DNA from: Arabiibacter massiliensis
GTDB taxonomy: Bacteria > Actinomycetota > Coriobacteriia > Coriobacteriales > Eggerthellaceae
Assembly: GCF_900169505.1 (NCBI RefSeq)
Contig: NZ_LT827021.1
Coordinates: forward strand, 1,798,001 to 1,862,000
Reading direction: 5' to 3'
Length of the DNA: 64,000 bases
Shown here: in pieces, positions 25,499 through 35,967 of the stretch
Numbering within the stretch: position 1 is the first letter of the stretch
Layout: the number at the start of each line of letters is the position of its first letter
Notes under the pieces: model-generated
Told to the model about the DNA's origin: nothing
The model's database searches: none
What the model saw: the letters and a program-made list of their open reading frames with translations, nothing else
Made by a program: the position numbers and the translations under genes

Positions 25499-26754
25499 TA
25501 GAGCACTACCTCCTCGTTGACGTCGAGCAAAACGCATTCCACGAGCGAGCCGGCCGTGCGCGACTCGAGGCCCTCGGGCAGCACCACCATGCAGTTGCTG
25601 CGCTGGATGGGCCCGAACAAGCCCGAGCTCTGGTTCTTCGCTGGCGTCGCCACGTAAGCGCCGTCGGCGTCCTTGGAAAGCGTCGAGCGCAGGAAGATGC
25701 GACGCGGGTCCTTCTTCTTGGCGTCGTGCGCGAGCCGGGCCTTGACCACCGGGCGCTCGAAGCGGGAGAAGCCCTGCATCTTGCGCAGCGCCGGGCGCAC
25801 GATCATCTCGAAGCCCACGTAGGCGGCCGCCGGGTTGCCGGGCAGGCCGAACACGGGCGTGCCATCCACCAGGCCGAACGTCTGCGCCTTGCCGGGACGC
25901 ATGTTCACCGTAGTCATCAGCAGCTGCCCCAGCTCCTCCACCACCGGCTTGATGAAATCGAAGTCGCCGTTGGACGCGCCGCCGCTCGTCACCACGAAAT
26001 CGTAGTCGGCCGCCGCCGCGCGCACCGCGGCCGCGAGCGCCTCGTGCGTGTCCTCCACGATGGGCAGCACGACGGGCACCCCGCCGGCGGCCTGGACGCA
26101 CGCGGCCAGCGCGTAGCTGTTGGAGTTGCGGATCTTGCCGGGGCCGGGCACCTCGGTGGGAGGGACGAGCTCCGAGCCGATGGCGATCACGGCCACGCGC
26201 GGCTTGCGGTGCGTCGGCACCTCCACGATGCCGCAGCCCGCCAGAAACCCGACGCCGGCCGTGCCGATCACCTCGCCGCACCCGACCACCACCTCGCCGG
26301 CCCGCGCCTCCTCGCCGGCATCGCGCACATTGGAGCGCACGGCGGTGGGGGCGGCGAAGGCCACGCGGCTGCCCGCCTTGCCGTCGCCGGTCACCACGTC
26401 CACGATCTCGTACTTCACCACGGAGTCTGCGGCGTCGGGCACGGGCGCGCCCGTCATGATGCGCACGCACTGGCCGGCTTCGATGGAACCCTCGAACACG
26501 TCGCCCGCCGCGATCTCGGCCACCACGTCCAGCTCAACCGGCGCGTCGGCGCTTGCCTGGGCGATCTCCTCGGCGCGCAGCGCGAAGCCGTCCATGGCCG
26601 AGTGGGCGAACGGCGCGATGTCGATGTCGCTTCGCAGGTCGGCGGCCGCCACGCGTCCCACGGCCTCCAGCACCGGCACGGTTTCCGCAGGCAGCGCCTT
26701 CACCTGCGCCAACACGAGCGCGCGCGCCTCTTCGAGCGAGATCATCTCCGGCAT
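25498..26754 (-). CDS. moeA: Molybdopterin molybdenumtransferase MoeA
   Basis: 418 residues; inserts molybdate into adenylylated molybdopterin. N-terminal ISLEEARALVLAQVKALP, then FAHSAMDGFALRAEEI (conserved DGFAL), IMTGAPVPDAADSVV (conserved MTGAPVP), and the MogA-like domain with TSGGASNGDFDFIKPVVEELG and FGLVDGTPVFGLPGNPAAAYVGFE. Full length. Promoter TATAAT lies on the minus strand at 26820-26825. It precedes mog in a two-gene operon. Confidence 0.94.
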   Translation of the reverse strand: MPEMISLEEARALVLAQVKALPAETVPVLEAVGRVAAADLRSDIDIAPFAHSAMDGFALRAEEIAQASADAPVELDVVAEIAAGDVFEGSIEAGQCVRIMTGAPVPDAADSVVKYEIVDVVTGDGKAGSRVAFAAPTAVRSNVRDAGEEARAGEVVVGCGEVIGTAGVGFLAGCGIVEVPTHRKPRVAVIAIGSELVPPTEVPGPGKIRNSNSYALAACVQAAGGVPVVLPIVEDTHEALAAAVRAAAADYDFVVTSGGASNGDFDFIKPVVEELGQLLMTTVNMRPGKAQTFGLVDGTPVFGLPGNPAAAYVGFEMIVRPALRKMQGFSRFERPVVKARLAHDAKKKDPRRIFLRSTLSKDADGAYVATPAKNQSSGLFGPIQRSNCMVVLPEGLESRTAGSLVECVLLDVNEEVVL

Positions 26755-26819
26755 GCCCTCCCCTTTCGCGAAGGCGCTCGGCCGAGCCGCCGCGCCGTTG
26801 TCGTTGTCAGTCGCGGTCT

Positions 26820-26882
26820 ATTATAGCGTTTCAAGAATGATTCATGAGCACGATTCCGCGAGCGCGGACCTGCCCGTATAAT
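26820..26882. promoter_or_regulatory. Divergent -10 boxes for moeA and the carbonic-anhydrase-like gene
   Basis: TATAAT on the minus strand at 26820-26825 serves moeA. TATAAT on the plus strand at 26877-26882 serves the gamma-carbonic-anhydrase-like gene. Neither has a clear -35. Confidence 0.5.
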
Positions 26883-26909
26883 GGAGGGGATCGGACGAAA
26901 GGAACGGCC

Positions 26910-27479
26910 ATGGCGATACCCGTGCTCGAACGTAACTGCTACCACCAGGTGAAGGCGCACCCCTCCGCACTCGTGTCGCCGCACGCCAGCATCATGGGGG
27001 ACGTGACGCTCGGCCGCGACGCCACGGTGCTCGACGGGGCGCGCCTGCGCGGCGACGACGCCCCTATCACTATCGGCGACGAGACGAACCTCCAGGAGAA
27101 CGTCGTCGTCCATGCCGATGTCGGCGACCCCGTCGTGGTGGGCAACCATGTGACCGTCGGGCACCGCGCCATCCTGCACGGCTGCGCGATCGGCGACAAC
27201 ACCCTCGTCGGCATGGGGTCCATCGTGATGAACCGGGCGGTCGTGGGATCGAACAGCCTGGTCGCAGCCGGCGCGATCGTGACCGAGGACAAGCAGTTCC
27301 CCGACGGATGCCTGATCATGGGCGTGCCCGCGCGCATCGCGCGCATGCTCTCCGAGGACGAGATCGCCCTCATGTGCGTCGAGCCGGCCGACGAGTACCT
27401 CGTCGTGCGCGCCGCCCTGCACGAGGAAGGCCTGCTCGCGCACCCCGAGCCCGGTCAGCGGGTGTTCCCGGAGCGGTAA
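26910..27479 (+). CDS. Gamma-carbonic anhydrase-like hexapeptide-repeat protein
   Basis: 189 residues forming a left-handed beta-helix. The metal-binding His set is seen in NVVVHADVGDPVVVGNHVTVGHRAILHG (the His residues of VHADVG, GHRA and LHG). GDNTLVGMGSIVMNRAVVG and GAIVTEDKQFPDGCLIMGVPARI are the rest of the family pattern. It is one of the YrdA/PaaY type; CO2 hydration is possible but many members have unknown activity. The C-terminal 35 residues are extra. The start at 26910 is preceded by AAAGGA; an upstream ATG would add 22 unlikely residues. Confidence 0.85.
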   Translation: MAIPVLERNCYHQVKAHPSALVSPHASIMGDVTLGRDATVLDGARLRGDDAPITIGDETNLQENVVVHADVGDPVVVGNHVTVGHRAILHGCAIGDNTLVGMGSIVMNRAVVGSNSLVAAGAIVTEDKQFPDGCLIMGVPARIARMLSEDEIALMCVEPADEYLVVRAALHEEGLLAHPEPGQRVFPER

Positions 27480-27483
27480 GCGC

Positions 27484-27513
27484 CGCGGGGCCGCCCATAC
27501 GGACGGCCCCGCG
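27484..27513. terminator. GC-rich hairpin between convergent genes
   Basis: CGCGGGGCCG (27484-27493) pairs with CGGCCCCGCG (27504-27513), followed on the plus strand by CTTTCGTTTT. A bidirectional terminator for the preceding gene and eno is likely. Confidence 0.7.
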
Positions 27514-27542
27514 ACAAGCAGGCTTTCGTTTTGCGGCTTGTT

Positions 27543-28853
<1,311 letters not shown>

Positions 28854-28903
28854 TTAGCAATCCACCCCGCCGGGCCTTCCGGCGAAGCCTGACCTCACGG
28901 GCA

Positions 28904-28909
28904 ATCATA
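28904..28909 (-). promoter_or_regulatory. Candidate -10 box of eno
   Basis: TATGAT on the minus strand. The 28836-29015 gap holds nothing else recognisable. Confidence 0.4.
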
Positions 28910-29015
28910 GCACGTCGGAAGCGCAATCCCCCATTCTGCGAGCGTTTCCCACAACAACGAAGGCGAACGGTAAAGAGGGGAGGCGCTCAAGTTGCGACGC
29001 GCTTGGACCGCTTTT

Positions 29016-30422
29016 CTACAACCCCATCTCATCCAAGCTCACTAACGTCGCGCCCATCGCGTTCGCTCGGTCGCGGCACGCTTCAGTGAAGCCCGTCTTC
29101 GAAAACGCGAACAGCAGGCGCCTGTCCGCGGGAATCAACCGAGTGCGGTGCTCCAAGGTTTCAAGCACGTCCGCATCCACAGGCTTCTCGCGCCATTTGC
29201 ACTCGGCGAACAGCACCTCCCCCTCGTCGCAAAGGGCGACGATGTCGATCTCGGCCTGTTCGCGGCGGGCGGGGTCGTTCCCCCACCAGCGGCCGATGTC
29301 CAAGATGAGCGGCACGCGGGATGCGCCCATCTCGCGAAGGAGCCACTGCCTGCACACGTCCTCGAACGTCGGGCCGAGATACGTGGACAAGTGGCGCTCC
29401 TCGATGAGACGCGCAATCTCCTCGTGACGGCCGGCCTGCAAGGGGGTTGCGTATTGCGGCACGAAGCGATACCAGAAACGGAACAGGTTGTCGGCTATGC
29501 GATAGCGCACCTTTTTGCGGTTCGCATCCACGACGGGCTGCTCCTTGCGAACCACTCCCAACTCGATCAGGCTTTTCAAATATCCCGTGACCGCCGCCGT
29601 CTCGACGCCCGCAGCATCGGCGATTTCGGACGGCCTTCCTATGCCCGTGGCCACCGCCCGCGTGATGGCGTTGTACATCGCCGGATCGCGTAGCTCCTGC
29701 TGCAAGTACGAGTCGGGTTCCCCGTACAGGAACGAATCGACCCGCAGCACGTTTTCCGCCATGTTCCTTTCTAGCGTCGCGGACGCGTCGCATTGCTCCA
29801 AGTAGAGCGGAACGCCGCCCACCATGCCGTACCACGCCACGACGTCCTCCGCGGAAAGGCCCTCAAGCAGCTTCGCCGAGTCGAACACATCGAACGGCTC
29901 GACCTTGATCTGGGCGGTTCTCCGCCCATAGAGCGGGCTCTGGTAGCCCAGCACCTGGTGCTCCATGAAGCTCATGGACGAGCCGCAAAGGACGAGGAAG
30001 AGCCCGCTCGCTTCCTTCTCTTCGTCGATTTTCGCTTGCAGGAGCGACGAGACCGGGCGATAGCTTTGTGCCAGATAAGGGTATTCGTCGATCACGAAGA
30101 CGAGGCGGCGGATGCGCGCGATTCGAAACACGTGATCGAATGCCGCGTCGAACGACTCGAACACCGGAGCTGGAGCGTCGAGCGCCGCAATGTCGCCAGC
30201 CTGCAAGAAATCGGCAAGAGCCTTGCTGAGCGCGACGAGGTTCTCCCTGGCGCTCGATTCCCGCGCGGTGAACACAATGGCCGGTTTTCCCTCTATGAAC
30301 TTGTTGATAAGGCTCGTCTTGCCTACGCGCCTGCGCCCGTAGATGACGGGCATCTGGAACGCGCCCGTTTCATATAGTTGCTCGAGCGTTCGAAGCTCGC
30401 GCTCTCTTCCGACAAAAGGCAT
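29016..30422 (-). CDS. AAA-type ATPase with DUF234 nuclease-like C-terminal domain
   Basis: 468 residues. The P-loop is GRRRVGKTSLINKF (about 29-42). RRLVFVIDEYPYLAQ (about 104-118) is a Walker B motif. VLCGSSMSFMEHQVLG is the sensor region. A winged-helix segment follows (GRPSEIADAAGVETAAVTGYLKSLIELGVV, about 262-292). The C-terminal domain (about 330-468) has AEIDIVALCDEGEVLFAECKW, with Asp, Glu and Lys in the order of a PD-(D/E)XK nuclease fold. These ATPases are common in archaea and bacteria and are often in accessory regions. Function unknown. Confidence 0.88.
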   Translation of the reverse strand: MPFVGRERELRTLEQLYETGAFQMPVIYGRRRVGKTSLINKFIEGKPAIVFTARESSARENLVALSKALADFLQAGDIAALDAPAPVFESFDAAFDHVFRIARIRRLVFVIDEYPYLAQSYRPVSSLLQAKIDEEKEASGLFLVLCGSSMSFMEHQVLGYQSPLYGRRTAQIKVEPFDVFDSAKLLEGLSAEDVVAWYGMVGGVPLYLEQCDASATLERNMAENVLRVDSFLYGEPDSYLQQELRDPAMYNAITRAVATGIGRPSEIADAAGVETAAVTGYLKSLIELGVVRKEQPVVDANRKKVRYRIADNLFRFWYRFVPQYATPLQAGRHEEIARLIEERHLSTYLGPTFEDVCRQWLLREMGASRVPLILDIGRWWGNDPARREQAEIDIVALCDEGEVLFAECKWREKPVDADVLETLEHRTRLIPADRRLLFAFSKTGFTEACRDRANAMGATLVSLDEMGL

Positions 30423-30454
30423 GCGCCCTTCTTTCCTTCGCGTCCTTTTAGGAA

Positions 30455-30494
30455 AGTATACTTTATGAAGTTACGATTTAGCAAATTACGATTT
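30455..30494 (-). promoter_or_regulatory. Palindromic -10 box and direct repeats upstream of the ATPase gene
   Basis: The palindrome AGTATACT (30455-30462) supplies TATACT on the minus strand. Upstream of it are two direct repeats of TTACGATTT (30471-30479, 30486-30494) 15 bp apart. They may be binding sites for an unknown regulator. Confidence 0.4.
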
Positions 30495-30529
30495 TGCTAC
30501 CGTTGAACGCACGCGCGCGGGCCGCGGCG

Positions 30530-31276
30530 CTACAGGCAGGCGCGCAGGTGCGACAGGAACCGCTCCTTCACTTCGCGGCGGCGACCGCGGCTCAGGGGCA
30601 CGGCCTCGCCGGAGGACAGGCGCACGGCGTCGGGCTCGAGCTGCTCGACGCAGGTCATGTTGACGATGAAGCTCTTGTGGCACTGGGCGAACGAGCCGGG
30701 CAGCAGCGCGGCCAGAGCGCCGAGCGCGGCGTAGCTCTCCAGCACCGTGCCGTCCACCAGGTAGATGCGCACTTTGCGGCGGTCGCTCTCGATGTAGCTG
30801 ATCCTCTGAGGCGGCACCTTCACCAGGCGGCTGCCCACCGTCACCCCGATGGCCGCGCCGCGGTCGCGCTCGATGGCCTGCAGCGCCTTGTCGAGCGCGT
30901 CGTTGAAATCAGGCTCAGCGACGGGCTTCGTGAGGAAGTAGACGTGCTCCGTCCGGTACACCTTCGTGCAGAATTCTGGGTAGCCGGTCACGTAGATCAC
31001 CTGAGTACCGCAGCCGGCCGGGAAGAGCTCCGCCACGATGTCGATGCCGGTACGCTCCTCGCCCTCGAAGCGGATGTCCATGAACACGACGTCGAGCGCC
31101 GGCTCGCCCGGCTTGACGGGTGCCGCCGCGCGACGCGCGAGTTCGGCAACGCTCGTGAAACGCTCGATCGCGAGCCGATCCGCCTGCGGGTGGCGGCGGG
31201 CCATCCGCTCGAGCAGGTCCGCCTGCTCGTCATCATCTTCCACTATTGCCACGCTCAAGGGAACGCCTGCCAGCAT
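30530..31276 (-). CDS. LytTR-family response regulator
   Basis: 248 residues. The receiver domain (about 8-125) has the acidic pocket Glu13-Asp14-Asp15, the phosphorylation site Asp67 in VVFMDIRF and a Lys in YFLTKPV. A LytTR DNA-binding domain follows (about 145-245: RISYIESDRRKVRIYLVDGTVLE, then FAQCHKSFIVNMTCVEQLEPD). No sensor kinase is adjacent, so it is an orphan. The divergent gene is a PTS-IIC-like permease, a possible target. The receiver carries an inserted Arg/Pro-rich stretch near residue 50. Confidence 0.88.
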   Translation of the reverse strand: MLAGVPLSVAIVEDDDEQADLLERMARRHPQADRLAIERFTSVAELARRAAAPVKPGEPALDVVFMDIRFEGEERTGIDIVAELFPAGCGTQVIYVTGYPEFCTKVYRTEHVYFLTKPVAEPDFNDALDKALQAIERDRGAAIGVTVGSRLVKVPPQRISYIESDRRKVRIYLVDGTVLESYAALGALAALLPGSFAQCHKSFIVNMTCVEQLEPDAVRLSSGEAVPLSRGRRREVKERFLSHLRACL

Positions 31277-31473
31277 GCCGTCTCCGAATCCATCCGCTAC
31301 TTGCTTGCCGACGTGCCATTATATCAACCAATGCTGGAAGCTGGGCGCGAATCGGCGGCGCGAGCGCGCCCAGCGGCGGATTCGACCGCGCACGGCATGC
31401 GAGCTGCGGTGCTGGCCGCGCTTCGGGTAGCATGGGGGCCGTTCATCCAACAGCCGCGCTCGGGGGGAGCCTC

Positions 31474-32538
31474 ATGTCAGAACACGCCGTTTCCGCCTTC
31501 CTTAAACGGAAGGACATCGAGATCTCGTTTCAGCGCTACGCCATCGACGCGCTGTCGGCCATGGCGCAGGGCTTGTTCGCGTCGCTGCTCATCGGCACCA
31601 TCCTCACCACGGTAGGCGATTTGTCGCACGTGGCGTTCTTCAACCAAATTGGCGACTTCGCCAAGAGCGTGGCGGGGCCGGCCATGGCCATCGCCATCGG
31701 CTACGCGCTGCGCACCCCGCCCCTCGTGCTGTTCTCGCTCGCGGCCGTGGGCTTCGCAGCCAACGCGGCGGGCGGCGCGGGCGGGCCCTTGGCCGTGCTC
31801 GTCATTGCTATCGTTGCCTCCGAGCTGGGCAAAGCGGTGTCGAAGGAGACGAAGGTGGACATCATCGTCACGCCGGCCGTCACCGTGGCGGGCGGCTGCG
31901 GGCTGGCGCTGGCCGTGGCTCCGTGGATCGGGGCGCTCGCGTCGTCGGTGGGCGGGTTCATCATGTGGGCGACCGAGCTGCAGCCGCTGTTCATGGGTAT
32001 CATCGTGTCGGTGGTCATCGGCATCGCGCTCACGCTGCCCATTTCGTCGGCGGCCATCTGCGCGGCCCTGGGGCTCACGGGGCTGGCCGGCGGCGCGGCG
32101 CTCGCGGGATGCTGCGCGCAGATGGTGGGCTTCGCCGTGATGAGCTTCCGCGAGAACCGCTGGGGCGGCCTCTTGTCCCAGGGCCTGGGCACGTCGATGC
32201 TGCAGATGGGCAACATCATGAAGCGGCCCGTCATCTGGCTGCCGCCCATCATCGCCTCGGCCGTCACCGGGCCTATCGCCACCTGCGTATTCGTGCTGCA
32301 GCAGAACGGCCCGGCCGTGGCCTCGGGCATGGGCACGTGCGGGCTGGTGGGCCCCATCGGCGTATACACCGGCTGGGTGGCCCAGGCGGCCGCCGGTGGG
32401 CCGGCCGCGGGTGCCTTCGAGTGGATCGGCCTCGTGCTGGTGTGCTTCGTGCTGCCTGCGGTGCTGACCTGGGCCATCGCCGCCGCCATGCGCAAGGCTG
32501 GCCTCATCCGCGAAGGCGATCTGAAGCTGGAGGATTAG
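31474..32538 (+). CDS. PfoR-like PTS IIC-family membrane protein
   Basis: 354 residues with about 9-10 membrane segments, in the PTS EIIC_2/PfoR family. Gly-rich re-entrant-like stretches are seen (GIALTLPISSAAICAALGLTGLAGGAALAGC), and TKVDIIVTPAVTVAGGCGL and GNIMKRPVIWLPPIIASAVTGPI are conserved in the family. No IIA or IIB domain or gene is attached, so it may not be a true phosphotransferase. The start ATG at 31474 follows GGGGGAG. It is divergent from the LytTR regulator. A strong hairpin follows. Confidence 0.82.
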   Translation: MSEHAVSAFLKRKDIEISFQRYAIDALSAMAQGLFASLLIGTILTTVGDLSHVAFFNQIGDFAKSVAGPAMAIAIGYALRTPPLVLFSLAAVGFAANAAGGAGGPLAVLVIAIVASELGKAVSKETKVDIIVTPAVTVAGGCGLALAVAPWIGALASSVGGFIMWATELQPLFMGIIVSVVIGIALTLPISSAAICAALGLTGLAGGAALAGCCAQMVGFAVMSFRENRWGGLLSQGLGTSMLQMGNIMKRPVIWLPPIIASAVTGPIATCVFVLQQNGPAVASGMGTCGLVGPIGVYTGWVAQAAAGGPAAGAFEWIGLVLVCFVLPAVLTWAIAAAMRKAGLIREGDLKLED

Positions 32539-32551
32539 CGGCCCCGAACGC

Positions 32552-32602
32552 GCGTGTGGCCCGCCGTGTTCGGTCGGGGACCGAGGCCGGCGGGCCACAC
32601 GC
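32552..32602. terminator. 15-bp stem hairpin
   Basis: GCGTGTGGCCCGCCG (32552-32566) pairs perfectly with 32588-32602 between the permease and the convergent guaB. No long T run follows, so it may be a bidirectional terminator of a weak kind. Confidence 0.65.
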
Positions 32603-32639
32603 TGTTGTGAAGAACTTCCCGGAGGGGGGAAGGTCTTGC

Positions 32640-34160
32640 CTAGTGGATGGTGTTGCTCACGTAGGGGGTCTTGTCCTTGAGCACCACGTCGTGCGCGCCG
32701 CCCTCCACGATGGACGTGGACGACACCACGGTGAGCTTCGCCTTCTCCTGCAACTCGGGGATGGTCAAAGCGCCGCAGTTGCACATCGTGGACTTCACCT
32801 TGGACAACGTGAGGTCGACGTTGTCCTTGAGCGAGCCGGCGTAGGGCACATACGAGTCCACGCCCTCCTCGAACGACATGCCCTTCTTGTCGCCGCCCAG
32901 GTCGTAGCGCTGCCAGTTGCGGGCGCGCGCCGAGCCCTCGCCCCAGTACTCCTTCATGTAGGAGCCGTTGATGTTCACCTTGTTCGTGGGGCTCTCGTCG
33001 AAGCGGGCGAAGTAGCGGCCCAGCATGACGAAGTCGGCGCCCATGGCCAGCGCGAGCGTGATGTGATGGTCATACACGATGCCGCCATCGGAGCACAGCG
33101 GGATGTACACGCCCGTCTCCTCGAAGTATTCGTCGCGGGCGCGCGCCACCTCGATGGTGGCCGTGGCCTGGCCGCGGCCGATGCCCTTCTGCTCGCGCGT
33201 GATGCAGATGGAGCCGCCGCCGATGCCGATCTTGATGAAGTCGGCGCCCGCGTCGGCCAAAAAGCGGAAGCCCTCGGCGTCCACCACGTTGCCCGCGCCC
33301 ACCTTCACCGAGTCGCCGTAGTGCTCGCGGACCCACTCGATGGTGAGCTTCTGCCAATCGGAATAGCCCTCGGACGAGTCGATGCACAGCACGTCGGCAC
33401 CGGCCGCCACCAGCGCCGGCACGCGCTCGGCGTAGTCGCGCGTGTTGATGCCCGCGCCCACCATGTAGCGCTTGTGCGCATCGAGCATCTCGTTGGGGTT
33501 GGACTTGTGCGAGTCGTAGTCCTTGCGGAACACCATGTACATGAGGTTGTCGTCATCGTCCACCACGGGCAGCGAGTTCAGCTTGTTGTCCCAGATGATG
33601 TCGTTGGCCACCTTCAGGCTGGTGTCGGCCGGCGCCACGATCAGGCTCTCGCGCGGCGTCATGAAGCTGGACACCTTCTCGTCCATCGACATGCGCGACA
33701 GGCGGTAGTCGCGCCCGGTCACGATGCCCACGAGCCTGCCGTGCGCCGAGCCGTCGGCCGTGACGGGCATGGTGGAGTGGCCGTGCTTCTCCTTGAGCGC
33801 CACCACGTCGGCCAGCGTCATCTCGGGCGAGAGGTTGGCGTCGCTCTCCACGAACCCGGCCTTGTAGTCCTTCACGCGCGCCACCATGGCCGCCTGCTTC
33901 TCGACGGTCTGCGAGCCGAACACGAACGACAGGCCGCCCTCGGTGGCCAGCGCGATGGCCATGCCGTCGTCGGACACGGCCTGCATGATGGCCGATACCA
34001 TGGGGATGTTCAGCGAGATGGTGGGCTCTTCGCCGCGCTTGTATTTCACGAGCGGCGTCTTCAGGCTGACGTCGGCGGGAATGCACTGGGACGACGAATA
34101 CCCCGGCACGAGCAGATACTCGTTGAACGTGCGGGACGGCTCGTCGAAATAGTAGGCCAT
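32640..34160 (-). CDS. guaB: Inosine-5'-monophosphate dehydrogenase
   Basis: 506 residues; oxidises IMP to XMP in guanine nucleotide synthesis. The catalytic loop is [14 protein letters not shown] with the active-site Cys in SICI. CBS-type segments (about 90-210) include [22 protein letters not shown] and [39 protein letters not shown] binds the phosphate. The C-terminal flap region contains [34 protein letters not shown]. The start at 34160 was chosen because GGAGGAG lies correctly spaced before it. An ATG 12 bases earlier has no such site. Confidence 0.93.
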   Translation of the reverse strand: MAYYFDEPSRTFNEYLLVPGYSSSQCIPADVSLKTPLVKYKRGEEPTISLNIPMVSAIMQAVSDDGMAIALATEGGLSFVFGSQTVEKQAAMVARVKDYKAGFVESDANLSPEMTLADVVALKEKHGHSTMPVTADGSAHGRLVGIVTGRDYRLSRMSMDEKVSSFMTPRESLIVAPADTSLKVANDIIWDNKLNSLPVVDDDDNLMYMVFRKDYDSHKSNPNEMLDAHKRYMVGAGINTRDYAERVPALVAAGADVLCIDSSEGYSDWQKLTIEWVREHYGDSVKVGAGNVVDAEGFRFLADAGADFIKIGIGGGSICITREQKGIGRGQATATIEVARARDEYFEETGVYIPLCSDGGIVYDHHITLALAMGADFVMLGRYFARFDESPTNKVNINGSYMKEYWGEGSARARNWQRYDLGGDKKGMSFEEGVDSYVPYAGSLKDNVDLTLSKVKSTMCNCGALTIPELQEKAKLTVVSSTSIVEGGAHDVVLKDKTPYVSNTIH

Positions 34161-34254
34161 GAACTCCTCCATCTGCGGTCGGCGGTGCGCGGTGCGCGGC
34201 GGGCTCGCATAGCAGGCGGGCCGTCACGCACCCGTTACTCAGGTGTTGCTCGCT

Positions 34255-34260
34255 ATTATA
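34255..34260 (-). promoter_or_regulatory. -10 box of guaB
   Basis: TATAAT on the minus strand, 95 bases before the start. The -35 is weak. The rest of 34161-34373 shows nothing recognisable. Confidence 0.5.
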
Positions 34261-34373
34261 GCCACGCGCGGCCCGGGAACGCGAGGATTCCCAGGGATTA
34301 TGGAGAAAAACATGCGCAGGGGGCGGGGCGCGCAGGGAACGCCCGCAATCGAGCTGATACCCTATCAGGACGC

Positions 34374-35909
34374 TCAGCTTCGACTTCGAACGTACTCCCG
34401 CACGCGCTCGGCGAGCTCTTGCCGGGAATGGACGCCGAGCTTCGCGTAGATGTTGCGCGTGTGGGCCCGCGTCGTGTACAGCGACACCGTGAGCTCATCC
34501 GAGATGGACTGCGAACCGAAACCGCGGGCCAGCAGCACGAAGACCTCCTTCTCACGCTCGGTGAGTTGGGCCTCGTCGCCCAGCTGGAGGCAGAGCCGCT
34601 TCCAACGGCCCTTGCGCGACGGGCCGTCGCCATCGCCATCAGCCGCCGCGCGCTCCGCCTCGTCGTCGCCCTCCTCCATCGGGGAGGCCCCGGGCTCGTC
34701 CTCGTCGGGAATCGGCAGGAGCATGCGATCGACCTGCTTCTCGGGGAATATGAAGAACACGGCGACGGCCGCGGCGAACAGCAGCACGAACACGACGGCG
34801 GAAAGAGGCGCATCCCCCATCCTCCAATCGGCGCCGAGCGCGCCCAAGGCGTTGCCGACGGTCACTCCCGCGGCGATGACGGCGCGGCCGAGGCACACCA
34901 CGAGGATGGCCGAAGCTTTCGACTGGTATACCACGTACGAGAACATATACCACATGACCGCATCGAACAGCTGGAAGGCGACGCCGGACAGCACCACGGC
35001 CGCAGCCGCGGTGTCGGGGAAGAAATACGACACGAGCAGCGAGAAGATGAGCGCGAGCGCCATTGGGTAGAACAGGTGCCCGAAGTTGAGGTCGGCCGCC
35101 CTCACGGCGACGACCACGGCGACCGCTGCGAAGAGGACGACCGTGGCGAACGCGGTGATGCTGCCGTCGACCGCCAGCTGAGTGGGCGACACAGACATCT
35201 GATGCGTTCCCCGGCTGAAATTCGCCGCGACGCTCAAAATGCCCACGACCACGAGGAACCGCCCGAACGATTTGACGGGCTTGAGACGCTGACTCTCCTG
35301 AACGGCGGGCACGACGCGCTTGAGGCACCCGACGACGAAGCAGGCTGCCGAAAGCAGCGGCAGCGCCACGAAGCACGCCGCATCCACAGGTCCCGGAAGC
35401 CCCAGCACCATGAACTGCATGAGGGCCGCGAGCAACTCGCACTGCAGGATGATGCGCAGCGCCTGCCGGGGACGGATCGCGCACAGCAAGAGGCCTGCGT
35501 TCAGGCTGAGCGCGGCCGTGCCGACGCCGGTGAGCACGCTGCCCGCATAGAACGCCGCCTGCGAATACAGGTACTCCGGCCCCGCCGCTATCACAAGCAC
35601 GCACCCGCACGAAGCCGCGATGCCTCCCGCCAGCACGAACCATGGCCGGCTGGCCAGCACAGCCACGCGTTTCGCGAAGGCGGCGAAAGCAAGCAGGATG
35701 AGGGCATGGGCCGCCGTCGAAGCGAAGAACATGTCGGACACAACCCAGGCCGTCTCCTCCACGTTCTCAACCCAGACGGAGCTCGTGTAGGCCACCCCGA
35801 ACCAGGCGACCCAGAACGCGAACCCGAAGTACTTCAAAAGCGGCAACGCGTCGTCGAGCAGTGCAAGCAGCCCGGCCAACGCGCCCCTCGGCCCACCGGT
35901 ATCCGTCAT
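34374..35909 (-). CDS. Membrane-embedded LuxR-type transcriptional regulator (no. 3)
   Basis: 511 residues. Membrane segments fill about 20-400. A strongly acidic linker (DEDEPGASPMEEGDDEAERAA) is followed by a LuxR helix-turn-helix at about 450-505 (LTEREKEVFVLLARGFGSQSI, then LYTTRAHTRNIYAKLG). It lies 58 bases downstream of the torD-like gene on the same strand, so they may form one operon, divergent from the 36919-43528 operon. Likely regulates that operon. Confidence 0.87.
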   Translation of the reverse strand: MTDTGGPRGALAGLLALLDDALPLLKYFGFAFWVAWFGVAYTSSVWVENVEETAWVVSDMFFASTAAHALILLAFAAFAKRVAVLASRPWFVLAGGIAASCGCVLVIAAGPEYLYSQAAFYAGSVLTGVGTAALSLNAGLLLCAIRPRQALRIILQCELLAALMQFMVLGLPGPVDAACFVALPLLSAACFVVGCLKRVVPAVQESQRLKPVKSFGRFLVVVGILSVAANFSRGTHQMSVSPTQLAVDGSITAFATVVLFAAVAVVVAVRAADLNFGHLFYPMALALIFSLLVSYFFPDTAAAAVVLSGVAFQLFDAVMWYMFSYVVYQSKASAILVVCLGRAVIAAGVTVGNALGALGADWRMGDAPLSAVVFVLLFAAAVAVFFIFPEKQVDRMLLPIPDEDEPGASPMEEGDDEAERAAADGDGDGPSRKGRWKRLCLQLGDEAQLTEREKEVFVLLARGFGSQSISDELTVSLYTTRAHTRNIYAKLGVHSRQELAERVREYVRSRS

Positions 35910-35967
35910 AAGCCCCTCCGACCAGCACGCGGCCCCCAGCCGCGTTCCCTCTCCCGACGAAGCTATC

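Noticed and set aside
26755-26909. Molybdenum cofactor riboswitch before moeA
   Set aside because: The leader is short and no Moco-type multi-stem pattern was seen.
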